Below are positions 17,781 through 26,526 of a stretch of DNA of 64,000 nt, piece by piece; within the stretch, counting starts at the first letter, position 1; each line of letters starts with the position of its first letter. Both the position numbers and the translations under genes were made by a program. The notes under the pieces are model-generated. The model did not search any database. It worked only from the letters and a program-made list of their open reading frames with translations, and was not told the DNA's origin. The DNA is taken from the NCBI RefSeq assembly GCF_009770985.1, contig NZ_WSRW01000004.1, forward strand, positions 151,539-215,538, read 5' to 3'. The DNA is from Mucilaginibacter lacusdianchii (GTDB lineage: Bacteria > Bacteroidota > Bacteroidia > Sphingobacteriales > Sphingobacteriaceae).

Positions 17781-19955
17781 TTACTTTTCTACCGCTACTA
17801 AACTGCTTTTACTTAACAGCTTGGCACTTTCGGCAAGTTTAATAAATTCGGCACGATATCCTTCCCTGTCTTCACCTTTGGCTGCTCTGGCAATTTCAAT
17901 GGCTTGATTAAAATTTGCCTTTTGTTTGTAGTCCGATTCTCGTAGTAACAAGCCTATTTCGGCAACCGCTGTTGCAAAGCGAAAATCAGTTGAGGTGCTT
18001 TCAAAAATGGTGGGTTTGTCCATCACCACAACCTGGCTCAATTTGCTTTGTGAAGATGTGGGTTCTTTATACCGAAATTTTATGGTCATCATCTCGCCGG
18101 AATTACTAGCTACCGGTGCTTTTTCGACCTTTTGGTATTTTAAAGGATCAACCGTAGAAGCAAAATTGTCTTTTACGCCCACAGGGATAATTTCATAAAA
18201 GGCTGTAACGGTGTGACCGGCTCCCATATCGCCGGCGTCTTTCATGTCGTTATTAAAATCTTCCTTGTTCAGTAAGCGGTTTTCATAACCAATCAGCCTG
18301 TAGGCTTGTACAATGGACGGATTAAACTCTATTTGTAATTTGACGTCTTTAGCTACTGTGAACAAGGTGCTGCCAAACTCGTTCACCAAAGTTTTGCGTG
18401 CTTCGGTAATGTTATCGATGTAAGCGTAGTTGCCATTACCTTTATCGGCTAAGGTTTCCATCTTGCTGTCTTTGTAGTTACCCATACCAAAACCAAGCAC
18501 CGACAAAAAAACGCCGCTTTTGCGTTCCTGCTCAATAAGGTGTTCGATGTCTTGGTCAGACGATGCGCCGACGTTGAAATCGCCATCTGTAGCTAATATC
18601 ACCCGGTTGTTACCATTCTTTAAAAAGTTATCTTTTGCTATCTGGTAAGCTAGCTGAATACCTTCGCCACCTGCTGTTGAGCCACCAGCGTTCAGCCGGT
18701 CAATGGCATCTTTAATGGTTGTCTTTCGGTCGCCAGGAGTAGAGGGTAGTACCAGTCCGGCTGCACCAGCATAAACTACCAGGGCTACTTTGTCTTGTGG
18801 CCTTAGCTGGTCTACCAACATTTTTAATGATGATTTAACCAGTGGCAGTTTGTTATAGGCATCCATTGAGCCTGAAACATCAATTAGAAATACGAGATTA
18901 GAAGCTGGCAGTTTGTCTGTTTTGATTTCTTTAGCTTTTAATCCGATACGCAACAACCGGTGCTGTGAGTTCCATGGAGCGGTAGCCAGTTCGGTATGAA
19001 TGGCTACCGGTTCGTTATTAGTGGGAGCCGGGTAATGGTAACCAAAGTAATTAACCATTTCTTCAATACGTATGGCATCTTTGGGTGGTAGTTGCCCGTT
19101 GTTAATATAACGGCGAATATTGCTGTAAGATGCCGCATCTACATCCACTCCAAAGGTGGAAAGCGGGTTGTCTTTCGGATTTTGATAGGTATTTTCTACT
19201 AGTGGTGCGTACGACTCGTCAATTAAATCGCGTTGCGGCGCAAAGTAGCCTGGATTTGGTACGGTTACTTTTTTGTTTTTTGATTTGCCATTTTTCGTGG
19301 TAACAATGATGACGCCATTGGCTGCCCTTGATCCATAAAGCGCTTTGGCTGATGCATCTTTTAATACCTCAAGTGCTTTGATATCTTTTGGCTGAAGACT
19401 CTTTGGCATGGCATTGGCTGCAACGCCGTCTATTACATATAAAGGTTGTGTACCACTAACGGTGTTGATGCCACGGATACGGATCTGCGTGTTGGCACCC
19501 GGTACGCCTCTGGGCGGTGCAACTGTTATCCCGGCTACTCTGCCTTGTAAAACATTCCTAGAATAAATCGCTGGGTTGCCAGTTACTGTAGCAACACTAC
19601 CCGTTACAGATACCTTGCGTTGTGTGCCGTAACTTATAACAGCAACCTCGTTTAAAGTTTGTGTAGATGCTTTTAAAGTTGCATCAATTTGTTTTTGATG
19701 GTGAATGGATATGGTTAATGTCTCGAAACCCAGATAGCGGAATGTTAGATTTTTAGAAGTTTCAGGTACGTTGATTTTATAATGCCCATAGGCATCAGCC
19801 TGCGTTTTGAAATTTGTGCCTTCAGCAGATACAGTTACACCCGGTAGCACCTGTTTCTGTTCGTCATAAACGGTACCGGTAATAGTACGCATGGTAATGG
19901 GCTTAAACGCGGTTAAGCTAACCAGCGTTAAAAGTAATAGTGTAAGCTTTTTCAT
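17781..19955 (-). CDS. Plug-VWA fusion: carboxypeptidase-regulatory domain, TonB plug and YfbK-like VWA protein
   Basis: A 724-aa exported protein. Domains in order: signal peptide (1-17); CarboxypepD-reg-like beta-sandwich (about 22-93); TonB-receptor plug with the SusC-type signature VISYGTQ..., RIRGINTVSGTQPLYVIDG and KALYGSRAANGVIIVTTK (about 100-220); a YfbK-type domain (about 245-340, YSNIRRYINNGQLPP...); VWA domain with intact MIDAS D359-V-S-G-S and ATDGDFN; then a DUF3520-like C-terminus. There is no receptor barrel, so it cannot be a transporter. It is divergent from an ECF sigma gene whose partner also has a plug. The VWA part suggests metal-dependent protein binding. Confidence 0.85.
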   Translation of the reverse strand: MKKLTLLLLTLVSLTAFKPITMRTITGTVYDEQKQVLPGVTVSAEGTNFKTQADAYGHYKINVPETSKNLTFRYLGFETLTISIHHQKQIDATLKASTQTLNEVAVISYGTQRKVSVTGSVATVTGNPAIYSRNVLQGRVAGITVAPPRGVPGANTQIRIRGINTVSGTQPLYVIDGVAANAMPKSLQPKDIKALEVLKDASAKALYGSRAANGVIIVTTKNGKSKNKKVTVPNPGYFAPQRDLIDESYAPLVENTYQNPKDNPLSTFGVDVDAASYSNIRRYINNGQLPPKDAIRIEEMVNYFGYHYPAPTNNEPVAIHTELATAPWNSQHRLLRIGLKAKEIKTDKLPASNLVFLIDVSGSMDAYNKLPLVKSSLKMLVDQLRPQDKVALVVYAGAAGLVLPSTPGDRKTTIKDAIDRLNAGGSTAGGEGIQLAYQIAKDNFLKNGNNRVILATDGDFNVGASSDQDIEHLIEQERKSGVFLSVLGFGMGNYKDSKMETLADKGNGNYAYIDNITEARKTLVNEFGSTLFTVAKDVKLQIEFNPSIVQAYRLIGYENRLLNKEDFNNDMKDAGDMGAGHTVTAFYEIIPVGVKDNFASTVDPLKYQKVEKAPVASNSGEMMTIKFRYKEPTSSQSKLSQVVVMDKPTIFESTSTDFRFATAVAEIGLLLRESDYKQKANFNQAIEIARAAKGEDREGYRAEFIKLAESAKLLSKSSLVAVEK

Positions 19956-20040
19956 GGTTGTTTAGTTTGGTTTTGTAATGAAGATGCCGGACGCACACGA
20001 TTTCCATAAGCCATGAAAAAAAATTAATTTACACCTGTTC

Positions 20041-20610
20041 ATGAAGCTGTTCAGCCTACGCAAAACCAAGCCCCAGGCAGGTGATGAAGACCTGTTGCAG
20101 CGCTATCGCCAAACCGGCGACCTGGCGCTGCTGGGCGAGCTTTATGAACAGTACATGCCGTTGGTATATGGCGTATGCCTAAAATATTTGCAGGATGAGG
20201 AGCAAAGCAAAGATGCCGTAATGCAGATATTTGAGGAACTGATTGTGAAAGTTACCCGGCATGAGGTAAAGCAATTTAAAAGCTGGTTGTACGTGCTGGC
20301 CCGTAACTTTTGCTTGATGCAACTGCGTGCCGGTAAAAAAATGGAAACGTTAAGCATAGATGAGGTTATGGAATTTCCGTTTGTTTTGCATCCTGATGAA
20401 AGTAATGAGGCACAGTTGAAGCAACTGGAATGCTGTATGCGCAAGCTAACCGCCCCGCAGCAGCAAAGTATTGATTTGTTTTACCTGCGCGAAAAGTGTT
20501 ATAAAGAAGTGGCCGAAATTACCGGCTATAGTTTAAACGAGGTAAAAAGCTACATCCAAAACGGAAAGCGAAATTTGAAAATTTGTTTGGAGGCCAACCG
20601 TGAGCGCTAA
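20041..20610 (+). CDS. ECF-family RNA polymerase sigma factor
   Basis: A 189-aa sigma-70 of the ECF group. Region 2 (about 20-90: YEQYMPLVYGVCLKYLQDEEQSKDAVMQIFEEL) binds the -10 element; region 4 (about 130-180: YLREKCYKEVAEITGYSLNEVKSYIQNGKRNLK) is the -35-reading helix-turn-helix. The stop overlaps the GTG start of the next gene, an anti-sigma-like membrane protein, by 11 nt, which implies coupled translation and control by that partner. It is divergent, by 85 nt, from the plug-VWA gene. Confidence 0.92.
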   Translation: MKLFSLRKTKPQAGDEDLLQRYRQTGDLALLGELYEQYMPLVYGVCLKYLQDEEQSKDAVMQIFEELIVKVTRHEVKQFKSWLYVLARNFCLMQLRAGKKMETLSIDEVMEFPFVLHPDESNEAQLKQLECCMRKLTAPQQQSIDLFYLREKCYKEVAEITGYSLNEVKSYIQNGKRNLKICLEANRER

Positions 20611-22093
20611 GAAAACCGACATATCGCAAATTGAAAAGTACCTGGCCGGCGAGCTGGATACCCGCGCTATGCACGAGTTGGAACGACAGGCACTTAATGA
20701 TCCGTTTTTAATGGATGCGCTGGAAGGATATGAGCGCGCCAGTAAGAACCAGCAGGCCAACCTTACTGATCTGAGTAATCGTTTGCAGCAACGTGTACAT
20801 ACAAAGAGGCGAATGGTGCTTTGGCCTGCCATAGCTGCGTCTGTATTATTGTTTGCAGGGCTAGGAACATGGTGGTTGTTGCGCTCACCAAGGATACAAC
20901 CGAGGCCACCTCAGTCATCAATTGTGCAGTCAAAATCTGTAACCCCGAAACCAGCCGTTTCGGATTCGGCAATTAAGCAAAATGCACCTCAAATAGCTCA
21001 AACAAAGCATAAATTTAAAAAAGCACATCGAACACTTAAAACTTCGGTTGTTAATGAACAGGTATTGGCCGCTGTGTTGCCGCCGGCCGACAAATCAGCC
21101 GCTTATGAACGCCAAAAATTTACAGATACACTGACTACTCCAAATGAGTTAAAAGAGGTAGTAGTGATAGGCTATGGCGCACAAAAAAAGGTATCTATAA
21201 CTGGCGCTGTAGCTAGTATTAAGGCAGATAGCCTGACCAGCACCTTATCTGGCAGAGTTGCTGGTGTTAACGTCGTTACTAAAAATGGCCGCCCAGGTAC
21301 GTCATCCCGTATTCAGATAAGGGGTATAAACACTCAATCTGGTGTGGAACCATTATATATCGTTGATGGCAAATTAGCGGATAAAATATCTGATTTAAAA
21401 CAGAATGATGTGGCTTCGATAAATGTATTGAAAGATACATCCGCGACAGCTATTTATGGCTCGCGGGCAGCAAATGGGGTAATCATCATCACCACTAAAA
21501 AAAGTAAGTTAGATAATTTAAGCGAAGTAGAAAGTAAGCAAACACAACTGATTGCTGGCCGGATTTTATCCAAATCGGGTAATGAGCCTTTGCCTGGTGT
21601 TGCCGTAAAGTTAGCTGGTAAAAATACAGGCGTTACAACTGATGCTAACGGACGTTTTAAAATACAGGCTCAGAAAGGAGATGTGCTGGATATAGCTTAT
21701 GTTGGTTATCAAAATGAAAAAGTTAAGGTCAAGGGGCACGATTCATTGCAGATTAAGCTAAATGAGAGGCAGAGTGCATTATCGGAAGTAGTAGTGGTAG
21801 GTTATGGTACACCACGTGAGGTAATAGAGGAAGCACACCCCACCAACGGTTGGCAAGAGTTTAATAAATACTTGAAAGAAAACGCCAATTTAGCCGATGG
21901 TAAAACCGGCGTAGTAAAACTTACTTTTGTGGTAAATGCTGATAACTCGCTAAGTGATTTTAAGATTGTGAGAAGCCTAAATGCACAGGCCGATCAGGAA
22001 GCAATTGAGCTGATTAAAGACGGCCCCTCCTGGCAGCATAATGTGAACGGCCAGCCAGAAAAGGTAACGGTGCGTATTCGCTTCCGAAAATAA
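20600..22093 (+). CDS. Anti-sigma-like membrane protein with plug, carboxypeptidase-regulatory and TonB C-terminal domains
   Basis: A 497-aa protein starting at GTG 20600 with GGAGG at about 20588-20592 just upstream. Residues 1-70 are helical and anti-sigma-like; a single transmembrane helix follows (about 73-93); then a Pro-rich periplasmic stretch; a SusC-type plug domain (about 175-310: VVVIGYGAQKKVSITGAVAS, RIQIRGINTQSGVEPLYIVDG, SRAANGVIIITTKK); a second CarboxypepD-reg domain (about 318-390) with another VVVGYGT; and a TonB C-terminal-like domain (about 415-497). The periplasmic part would sense or dock to outer-membrane receptors, the cytoplasmic part hold the sigma factor. Confidence 0.82.
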   Translation: MSAKKTDISQIEKYLAGELDTRAMHELERQALNDPFLMDALEGYERASKNQQANLTDLSNRLQQRVHTKRRMVLWPAIAASVLLFAGLGTWWLLRSPRIQPRPPQSSIVQSKSVTPKPAVSDSAIKQNAPQIAQTKHKFKKAHRTLKTSVVNEQVLAAVLPPADKSAAYERQKFTDTLTTPNELKEVVVIGYGAQKKVSITGAVASIKADSLTSTLSGRVAGVNVVTKNGRPGTSSRIQIRGINTQSGVEPLYIVDGKLADKISDLKQNDVASINVLKDTSATAIYGSRAANGVIIITTKKSKLDNLSEVESKQTQLIAGRILSKSGNEPLPGVAVKLAGKNTGVTTDANGRFKIQAQKGDVLDIAYVGYQNEKVKVKGHDSLQIKLNERQSALSEVVVVGYGTPREVIEEAHPTNGWQEFNKYLKENANLADGKTGVVKLTFVVNADNSLSDFKIVRSLNAQADQEAIELIKDGPSWQHNVNGQPEKVTVRIRFRK

Positions 22094-22166
22094 CATACAT
22101 TTTACAAGGTATTACCACAATATCATTCGTCTTATTTTATACATTTAACTTTCACCAGTTAACATC

Positions 22167-23936
22167 ATGAAAAAAATTGGAATGCTGCTTGGCGCAGCTG
22201 CGTTGATAGTTGCCTGTAAGCAACCTGCTCAGCAACAGGGCAACAAAAACTTTGACAAGGTATTGAGTAATTACTACGAAGAACGTATAAAGCTTTTTCC
22301 GCTGGAAGCCACTTATGCCGGCGATAACCGTTATAATGATTTGTTACCTAATGATGGGTCGCAACAATTTATCAACCAAACTAAGTCATTCTATGCCAAG
22401 TACTTGGATGAACTGCATCAGTTTAAGCGCGAAGATTTAAGCGAGCAGGATCAATTGTCCTACGACATATTAAATTATCAGGTAGGTGTACAGCTTGGAG
22501 GTTACAAGTATCATCTTGAATATCTACCTTTCAACCAGATGAACGCTTTGCCGCTTGTTATAGGGCAATTAGGCTCGGGCACCGGTGCGCAACCTTTTAA
22601 AACCGTTAAGGATTATGATAACTGGTTAAAGCGCCTGTCGGCCTTTTCGGTATGGGCCGATACGGCGATTGCTAATTTCGATAGGGGGATAAAGGCAGGT
22701 GTTGTACTTCCGAAAGCATTAGTGGTAAAAATGATTCCACAAATGCAAAGCATGCTGGTAACTGACGGAACCAAGAGCCTGTTTTATGAGCCGATTAAAA
22801 ACATGCCCAAAGAGTTTTCTGCTGCCGACAAAGAAAGGCTTACACAAGCTTATAAAGAAGCTATATTGAAGGATGTTGTACATACTTATGGTAAACTGGC
22901 CGATTACTTAAAATACAAGTACCTGCCGCATGCACGCACAACATCCGGCTTGTCATCATTGCCTAATGGTACAGCCATGTATACTTACTTAGTTAAGCAG
23001 CAAACTACAACTAACAAAACGCCCGAAGAGATATACCAAATTGGTTTAAAAGAGGTTGCCCGCATACGTAACCAAATGGATAGCATTAAAAATAAGGTAG
23101 GCTTTAAAGGCGACCTGATGGCCTTTTTTGAGTATATGCGGAATGATAAAAAGTTTATGCCTTACAAAACTCCTCAAGAGGTGCTGGCAGCTTTTGAAAA
23201 TATACATAAACGCATGGAACCTAGCCTGAAAAAAATGTTTAGCCATGTGCCTAAAACACCGTTTGAGATACGTCAAACCGAAGCTTTTCGTGCGGCATCG
23301 GCTAGTGCTGAGTATTATCCGGGAAGTGCCGATGGTAGCCGTCCGGGTATATTTTATGTTCCTATTTTAGATGCTACTAAGTTTAACACTACCTCGGGCA
23401 TGGAGTCGTTGTTTTTACATGAGGCTATACCGGGGCATCATTACCAGGTATCATTAACACAAGAAAATACCGGGCTGCCTGAATTCCGTCGTTTTGGCTT
23501 GGATAATGCTTATGTAGAAGGTTGGGCCTTGTACTGCGAATCGTTGGGTAAAGAGTTGGGCTTATACCAGGATCCATACCAGCATATGGGGGCTTTGGGT
23601 GATGAAATGCACCGTGCCGTGCGCCTGGTAGTTGATGTAGCCATCCACAGCAAAGGCATGACCCGTGAGCAGGCTATAAAGTATATGATGGATAACGAAC
23701 CTATAAGCGAACAAGGTGCCACCGCCGAAATTGAACGCTACATGGGCATACCGGCGCAGGCCCTAGGCTATAAAATAGGCGCACTAAAAATTCGTGAACT
23801 ACGTAACAAAGCCGAAAAAGCTTTAGGTAGTAAATTTAACTTAGCCGAGTACCACGATCAGGTACTGAAAGACGGGTCGTTACCTTTAAGTGTATTTGAA
23901 GCAAAAATTAACCGCTGGATAGACAGCAAAAAATAA
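22167..23936 (+). CDS. DUF885 family metallopeptidase, lipoprotein
   Basis: A 589-aa lipoprotein with a lipobox (LIVAC, cysteine near residue 17). The body matches DUF885, with the zinc-binding HExxH-like sequence HEAIPGHH starting at H418, and a downstream EGWALYCESLGKELG that supplies the third ligand-type glutamate. This family is thought to be zinc-dependent peptidases; substrate unknown. The length is normal. It is 73 nt downstream of the anti-sigma gene, which leaves room for separate transcription, and ends at a strong hairpin. Confidence 0.85.
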   Translation: MKKIGMLLGAAALIVACKQPAQQQGNKNFDKVLSNYYEERIKLFPLEATYAGDNRYNDLLPNDGSQQFINQTKSFYAKYLDELHQFKREDLSEQDQLSYDILNYQVGVQLGGYKYHLEYLPFNQMNALPLVIGQLGSGTGAQPFKTVKDYDNWLKRLSAFSVWADTAIANFDRGIKAGVVLPKALVVKMIPQMQSMLVTDGTKSLFYEPIKNMPKEFSAADKERLTQAYKEAILKDVVHTYGKLADYLKYKYLPHARTTSGLSSLPNGTAMYTYLVKQQTTTNKTPEEIYQIGLKEVARIRNQMDSIKNKVGFKGDLMAFFEYMRNDKKFMPYKTPQEVLAAFENIHKRMEPSLKKMFSHVPKTPFEIRQTEAFRAASASAEYYPGSADGSRPGIFYVPILDATKFNTTSGMESLFLHEAIPGHHYQVSLTQENTGLPEFRRFGLDNAYVEGWALYCESLGKELGLYQDPYQHMGALGDEMHRAVRLVVDVAIHSKGMTREQAIKYMMDNEPISEQGATAEIERYMGIPAQALGYKIGALKIRELRNKAEKALGSKFNLAEYHDQVLKDGSLPLSVFEAKINRWIDSKK

Positions 23937-23941
23937 GAAGT

Positions 23942-23980
23942 AAACAAAAAGGCCGGTTCATTGAACCGGCCTTTTTGTTT
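23942..23980. terminator. 18-bp hairpin between convergent genes
   Basis: Arms 23942-23959 and 23963-23980 are perfectly complementary with a 3-nt loop, beginning AAACAAAAAGGCC. It lies between the DUF885 gene (+) and the DUF4197 gene (-) and should terminate both. Confidence 0.85.
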
Positions 23981-23998
23981 AAGATAATCTTTATAAAA

Positions 23999-24757
23999 TT
24001 AACCCTTCACTTTTTGCTGCACATAGCCAAACACTTTTTGCAGCAAAGGTGTAGTACGCGATGAAAGGTTGGTGCGTATGTTCAACTCCTCCTGTGCTAT
24101 ACGGTAAAACAGGCCGTCAATAGCTTTTTGTGTAACGTAAGCGCTCAGATCGGGGTTAAGTTTGGTAAATACCAGCGGTATTTTGTTGTATTGTGTAGCT
24201 AGTTGGCCGTAATATTTAGTGGCCCCTGCCTGACTTAAACTGGTATTGATTATTGGCTTAAACTCTGTTGTTAGCTGTGTATTAGTAGTACGTTTGAAGT
24301 ATTGTGTAGCCGCATCCTTTTCACCGCCCAGCAAAATACTGGTTACATCTTGTATAGTCATTTGTTTAATGGCAGATACAAAAATGGGCTTTGCTTTGCC
24401 TGCTGCATTTTCGGCCGCGCGGTTAAGCGATAGAATGGCATCATCACACAATTTATTAAAGCCTAGTTTACGTAACGTGGTTTCGGCTTTTTGTGCTTCG
24501 GGCGGTAACAAAATTTTTATTATGGCATTTCCGAAAAAGCCGTTAACCGCCGAAAGCTCTGAACTGCTTTTATTGGTGCCCAGCTCCAGCGCCTGTTTTA
24601 AGCCGCTTACCATCTCAAATGTAGTAGGCGTAGCGCTTTGTGTTGGTGTGTATACCTTACCATAACCGCTGTTAGCTGCGGCAGCATTTAACGTATCGCA
24701 ACTGCTACTAAAAGCCGAAAGGAATAGTAAGGGAGTGAAAGCAAATAGTTTTTTCAT
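23999..24757 (-). CDS. DUF4197 family lipoprotein
   Basis: A 252-aa protein. The sequence after the signal peptide has the DUF4197 pattern (GLKQALELGTNKSSSELSAVNG..., IKILLPPEAQKAETTLRKLG, then KPIFVSAIKQMTIQDVTSILLGG), a helical domain of unknown function. The signal peptide ends in a lipobox-like SSSC. The frame could begin 6 codons earlier, but MKKLFAF at 24757 gives the normal signal peptide. It is downstream of the Pit transporter gene, 34 nt away, same strand, possibly co-transcribed. Confidence 0.8.
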   Translation of the reverse strand: MKKLFAFTPLLFLSAFSSSCDTLNAAAANSGYGKVYTPTQSATPTTFEMVSGLKQALELGTNKSSSELSAVNGFFGNAIIKILLPPEAQKAETTLRKLGFNKLCDDAILSLNRAAENAAGKAKPIFVSAIKQMTIQDVTSILLGGEKDAATQYFKRTTNTQLTTEFKPIINTSLSQAGATKYYGQLATQYNKIPLVFTKLNPDLSAYVTQKAIDGLFYRIAQEELNIRTNLSSRTTPLLQKVFGYVQQKVKG

Positions 24758-24791
24758 ACAATAAGTATGACACAAAAATTGGAGGATGGTT

Positions 24792-25802
24792 TTACTGTAA
24801 AAAATGGATAATGCTAAATACAGCCGCTGCTACTATGGCCGAAATAGGAATAGTGATGATCCATGCCCACAGCAGGTTGATAGTAACACCCCAACGTACA
24901 GCAGATACCCGTTTGGTTAAGCCCACACCAATAATAGAACCGGTAATGGTATGCGTAGTAGAAACCGGGATACCCAAACGCTCGGTAATAAACAAGGTAA
25001 CCGCGCCGGCAGATTCGGCAGCTACACCTTCCAGCGGAGTAACTTTAGTAATTTTGCTACCCATAGTTTTCACAATCTTCCATCCACCCGACATTGTACC
25101 TAACGCAATGGCGCTGTAACAAGCCAACGGAATCCAATCGGGCATATGGGCTGTTTTGCCAATTACATTTTCGGCAACCAAGGCTACGTAAATAATACCC
25201 ATCACCTTTTGCGCATCATTACCACCATGCGTAAAGCTTAACGCAGCCGATGAAATCAGCTGTGCGCCTTTAAACCAGCGCTCAGCAGAAGCGGGCCTGG
25301 AATTTTTAAAGGCATGCAGAATGATAATAGTGATGACGTAGGCAATAAACAAACCAATAAATGGCGCCAAAAATATATAGGCAGCAATTCTTAATATAGA
25401 TTGTGTATCAATGGCGCTAAGTGCGTTGGCTCCCATAAACAGCGCATTAGTCATACCAGCACCGGCAAAACCGCCAATGAGTGTATGTGATGAACTGGAA
25501 GGAATACCAAACCACCAGGTGATTAAGTTCCAGGTGATGGCTGCAATAAGTCCGGCCAAAATTACGTGCATGGTGATGAATTCTTCATGTACGGTTTTGG
25601 CAACGGTATTGGCTACTTTATGATCTTTAATCAGGAAGAAAGCCAAAAAGTTGAAAGCAGCAGCCCATAATACTGCCTGAAACGGCGTTAATACTTTGGT
25701 AGATACGATAGTGGCTATAGAGTTAGCCGCATCGTGAAAACCATTAATGAAGTCGAATACAAGTGCCAGCAGAACGACTACAACAAGAAGGGAAGTAACC
25801 AT
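24792..25802 (-). CDS. Inorganic phosphate transporter, PiT family
   Basis: A 336-aa polytopic membrane protein with about ten hydrophobic segments. The duplicated PiT signature is visible: FDFINGFHDAANSIATIVSTKVL near the N-terminus and SFTHGGNDAQKVMGIIYV with SGAVTLFITERLGIPVSTTHTITG in the second half. It imports phosphate by cation symport. The gene lies 20 nt downstream of the DUF47 gene, the usual Pit accessory partner, and both are probably transcribed together. Confidence 0.93.
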   Translation of the reverse strand: MVTSLLVVVVLLALVFDFINGFHDAANSIATIVSTKVLTPFQAVLWAAAFNFLAFFLIKDHKVANTVAKTVHEEFITMHVILAGLIAAITWNLITWWFGIPSSSSHTLIGGFAGAGMTNALFMGANALSAIDTQSILRIAAYIFLAPFIGLFIAYVITIIILHAFKNSRPASAERWFKGAQLISSAALSFTHGGNDAQKVMGIIYVALVAENVIGKTAHMPDWIPLACYSAIALGTMSGGWKIVKTMGSKITKVTPLEGVAAESAGAVTLFITERLGIPVSTTHTITGSIIGVGLTKRVSAVRWGVTINLLWAWIITIPISAIVAAAVFSIIHFLQ

Positions 25803-25822
25803 GTAGGTAAGTGTTGAAACAA

Positions 25823-26473
25823 TTAAGCGTTTTTAACCAGTATTGATTCCATTACGTTGGCTGCATCTTCACACATATCCGTAGCTGTTTCCAGCGCAGC
25901 AAGTATCTCTTTGTATTTAATGAGTTTTAAGGCGTCTTTTTCGTACAAAAACAAATCGGCCACTGCACGGTCAAATACATAATCAGCTTGGTTTTCCACA
26001 CTGTTAATGCGAATGCACGAGTCGGCAATGGCGCGTATGTTTTTCAAATCTTTCAGCTCTCTCACCGCTTTTTCCAAGTCGTTACTGCCTTGCAAAATCA
26101 GGTCGCTCAATTTGCAGATTGGCTCCGTATATTCTTCAATGTTATACAGCAGCATGCGGTTGGCCGAACCTTGAATGTAATCAGCCACGTCATCAATGGC
26201 GGTAGCCAGGGCGTGGATATCCTCACGGTCAAACGGCGTGATGAAGTTTTTACCCAATTCCAAATATATCTGATGGGTTACTTCGTCGCCTTTGTTTTCC
26301 AGTTTGTCAATTTGCTTGAACAGTTCCTGACGAGCGGTAGCATCTTTAGAGTTTACCGCCTCTACCAATACAGTAGCCATAGCAACTACGTTGCTGGCAG
26401 CTTGCTCAAACAGAGGGAAGAAAACCTTTTTATCTTTAGGTACGAAGTACTGAAATATACTGTTTAACGACAT
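25823..26473 (-). CDS. DUF47 family PhoU-like Pit accessory protein
   Basis: A 216-aa all-helical protein of the DUF47 family, distantly related to PhoU (helical pattern KQIDKLENKGDEVTHQIYLELGK and DDVADYIQGSANRML). It occurs next to pit genes in many bacteria and is thought to modulate the transporter. Here it is the first gene of the pair, with a -7 box on its own side. A possible PHO-box-like repeat lies in its promoter region. Confidence 0.9.
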   Translation of the reverse strand: MSLNSIFQYFVPKDKKVFFPLFEQAASNVVAMATVLVEAVNSKDATARQELFKQIDKLENKGDEVTHQIYLELGKNFITPFDREDIHALATAIDDVADYIQGSANRMLLYNIEEYTEPICKLSDLILQGSNDLEKAVRELKDLKNIRAIADSCIRINSVENQADYVFDRAVADLFLYEKDALKLIKYKEILAALETATDMCEDAANVMESILVKNA

Positions 26474-26492
26474 TTTAAATTAATTATTTAAG

Positions 26493-26526
26493 CAAAGGTA
26501 CGTTTGCAATGTTAAATTAATGTTAA
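26493..26526 (-). promoter_or_regulatory. Promoter of DUF47-pit with an 11-bp-period TTAACAT repeat
   Basis: On the minus strand, TTAACATtaatTTAACAT (26526-26509) precedes the -7 box TACCTTTG (26500-26493). The repeat period is 11 bp, as in PHO boxes bound by PhoB/PhoP proteins, and it occupies the place of the -33 element. The upstream copy overlaps the stop codon of the sensor kinase gene. Phosphate control is inferred from the pattern and the genes it would drive. Confidence 0.5.

Noticed and set aside
20763..20972. Small minus-strand frames inside the sigma and anti-sigma genes
   Set aside because: Antisense shadows without promoter or motifs.
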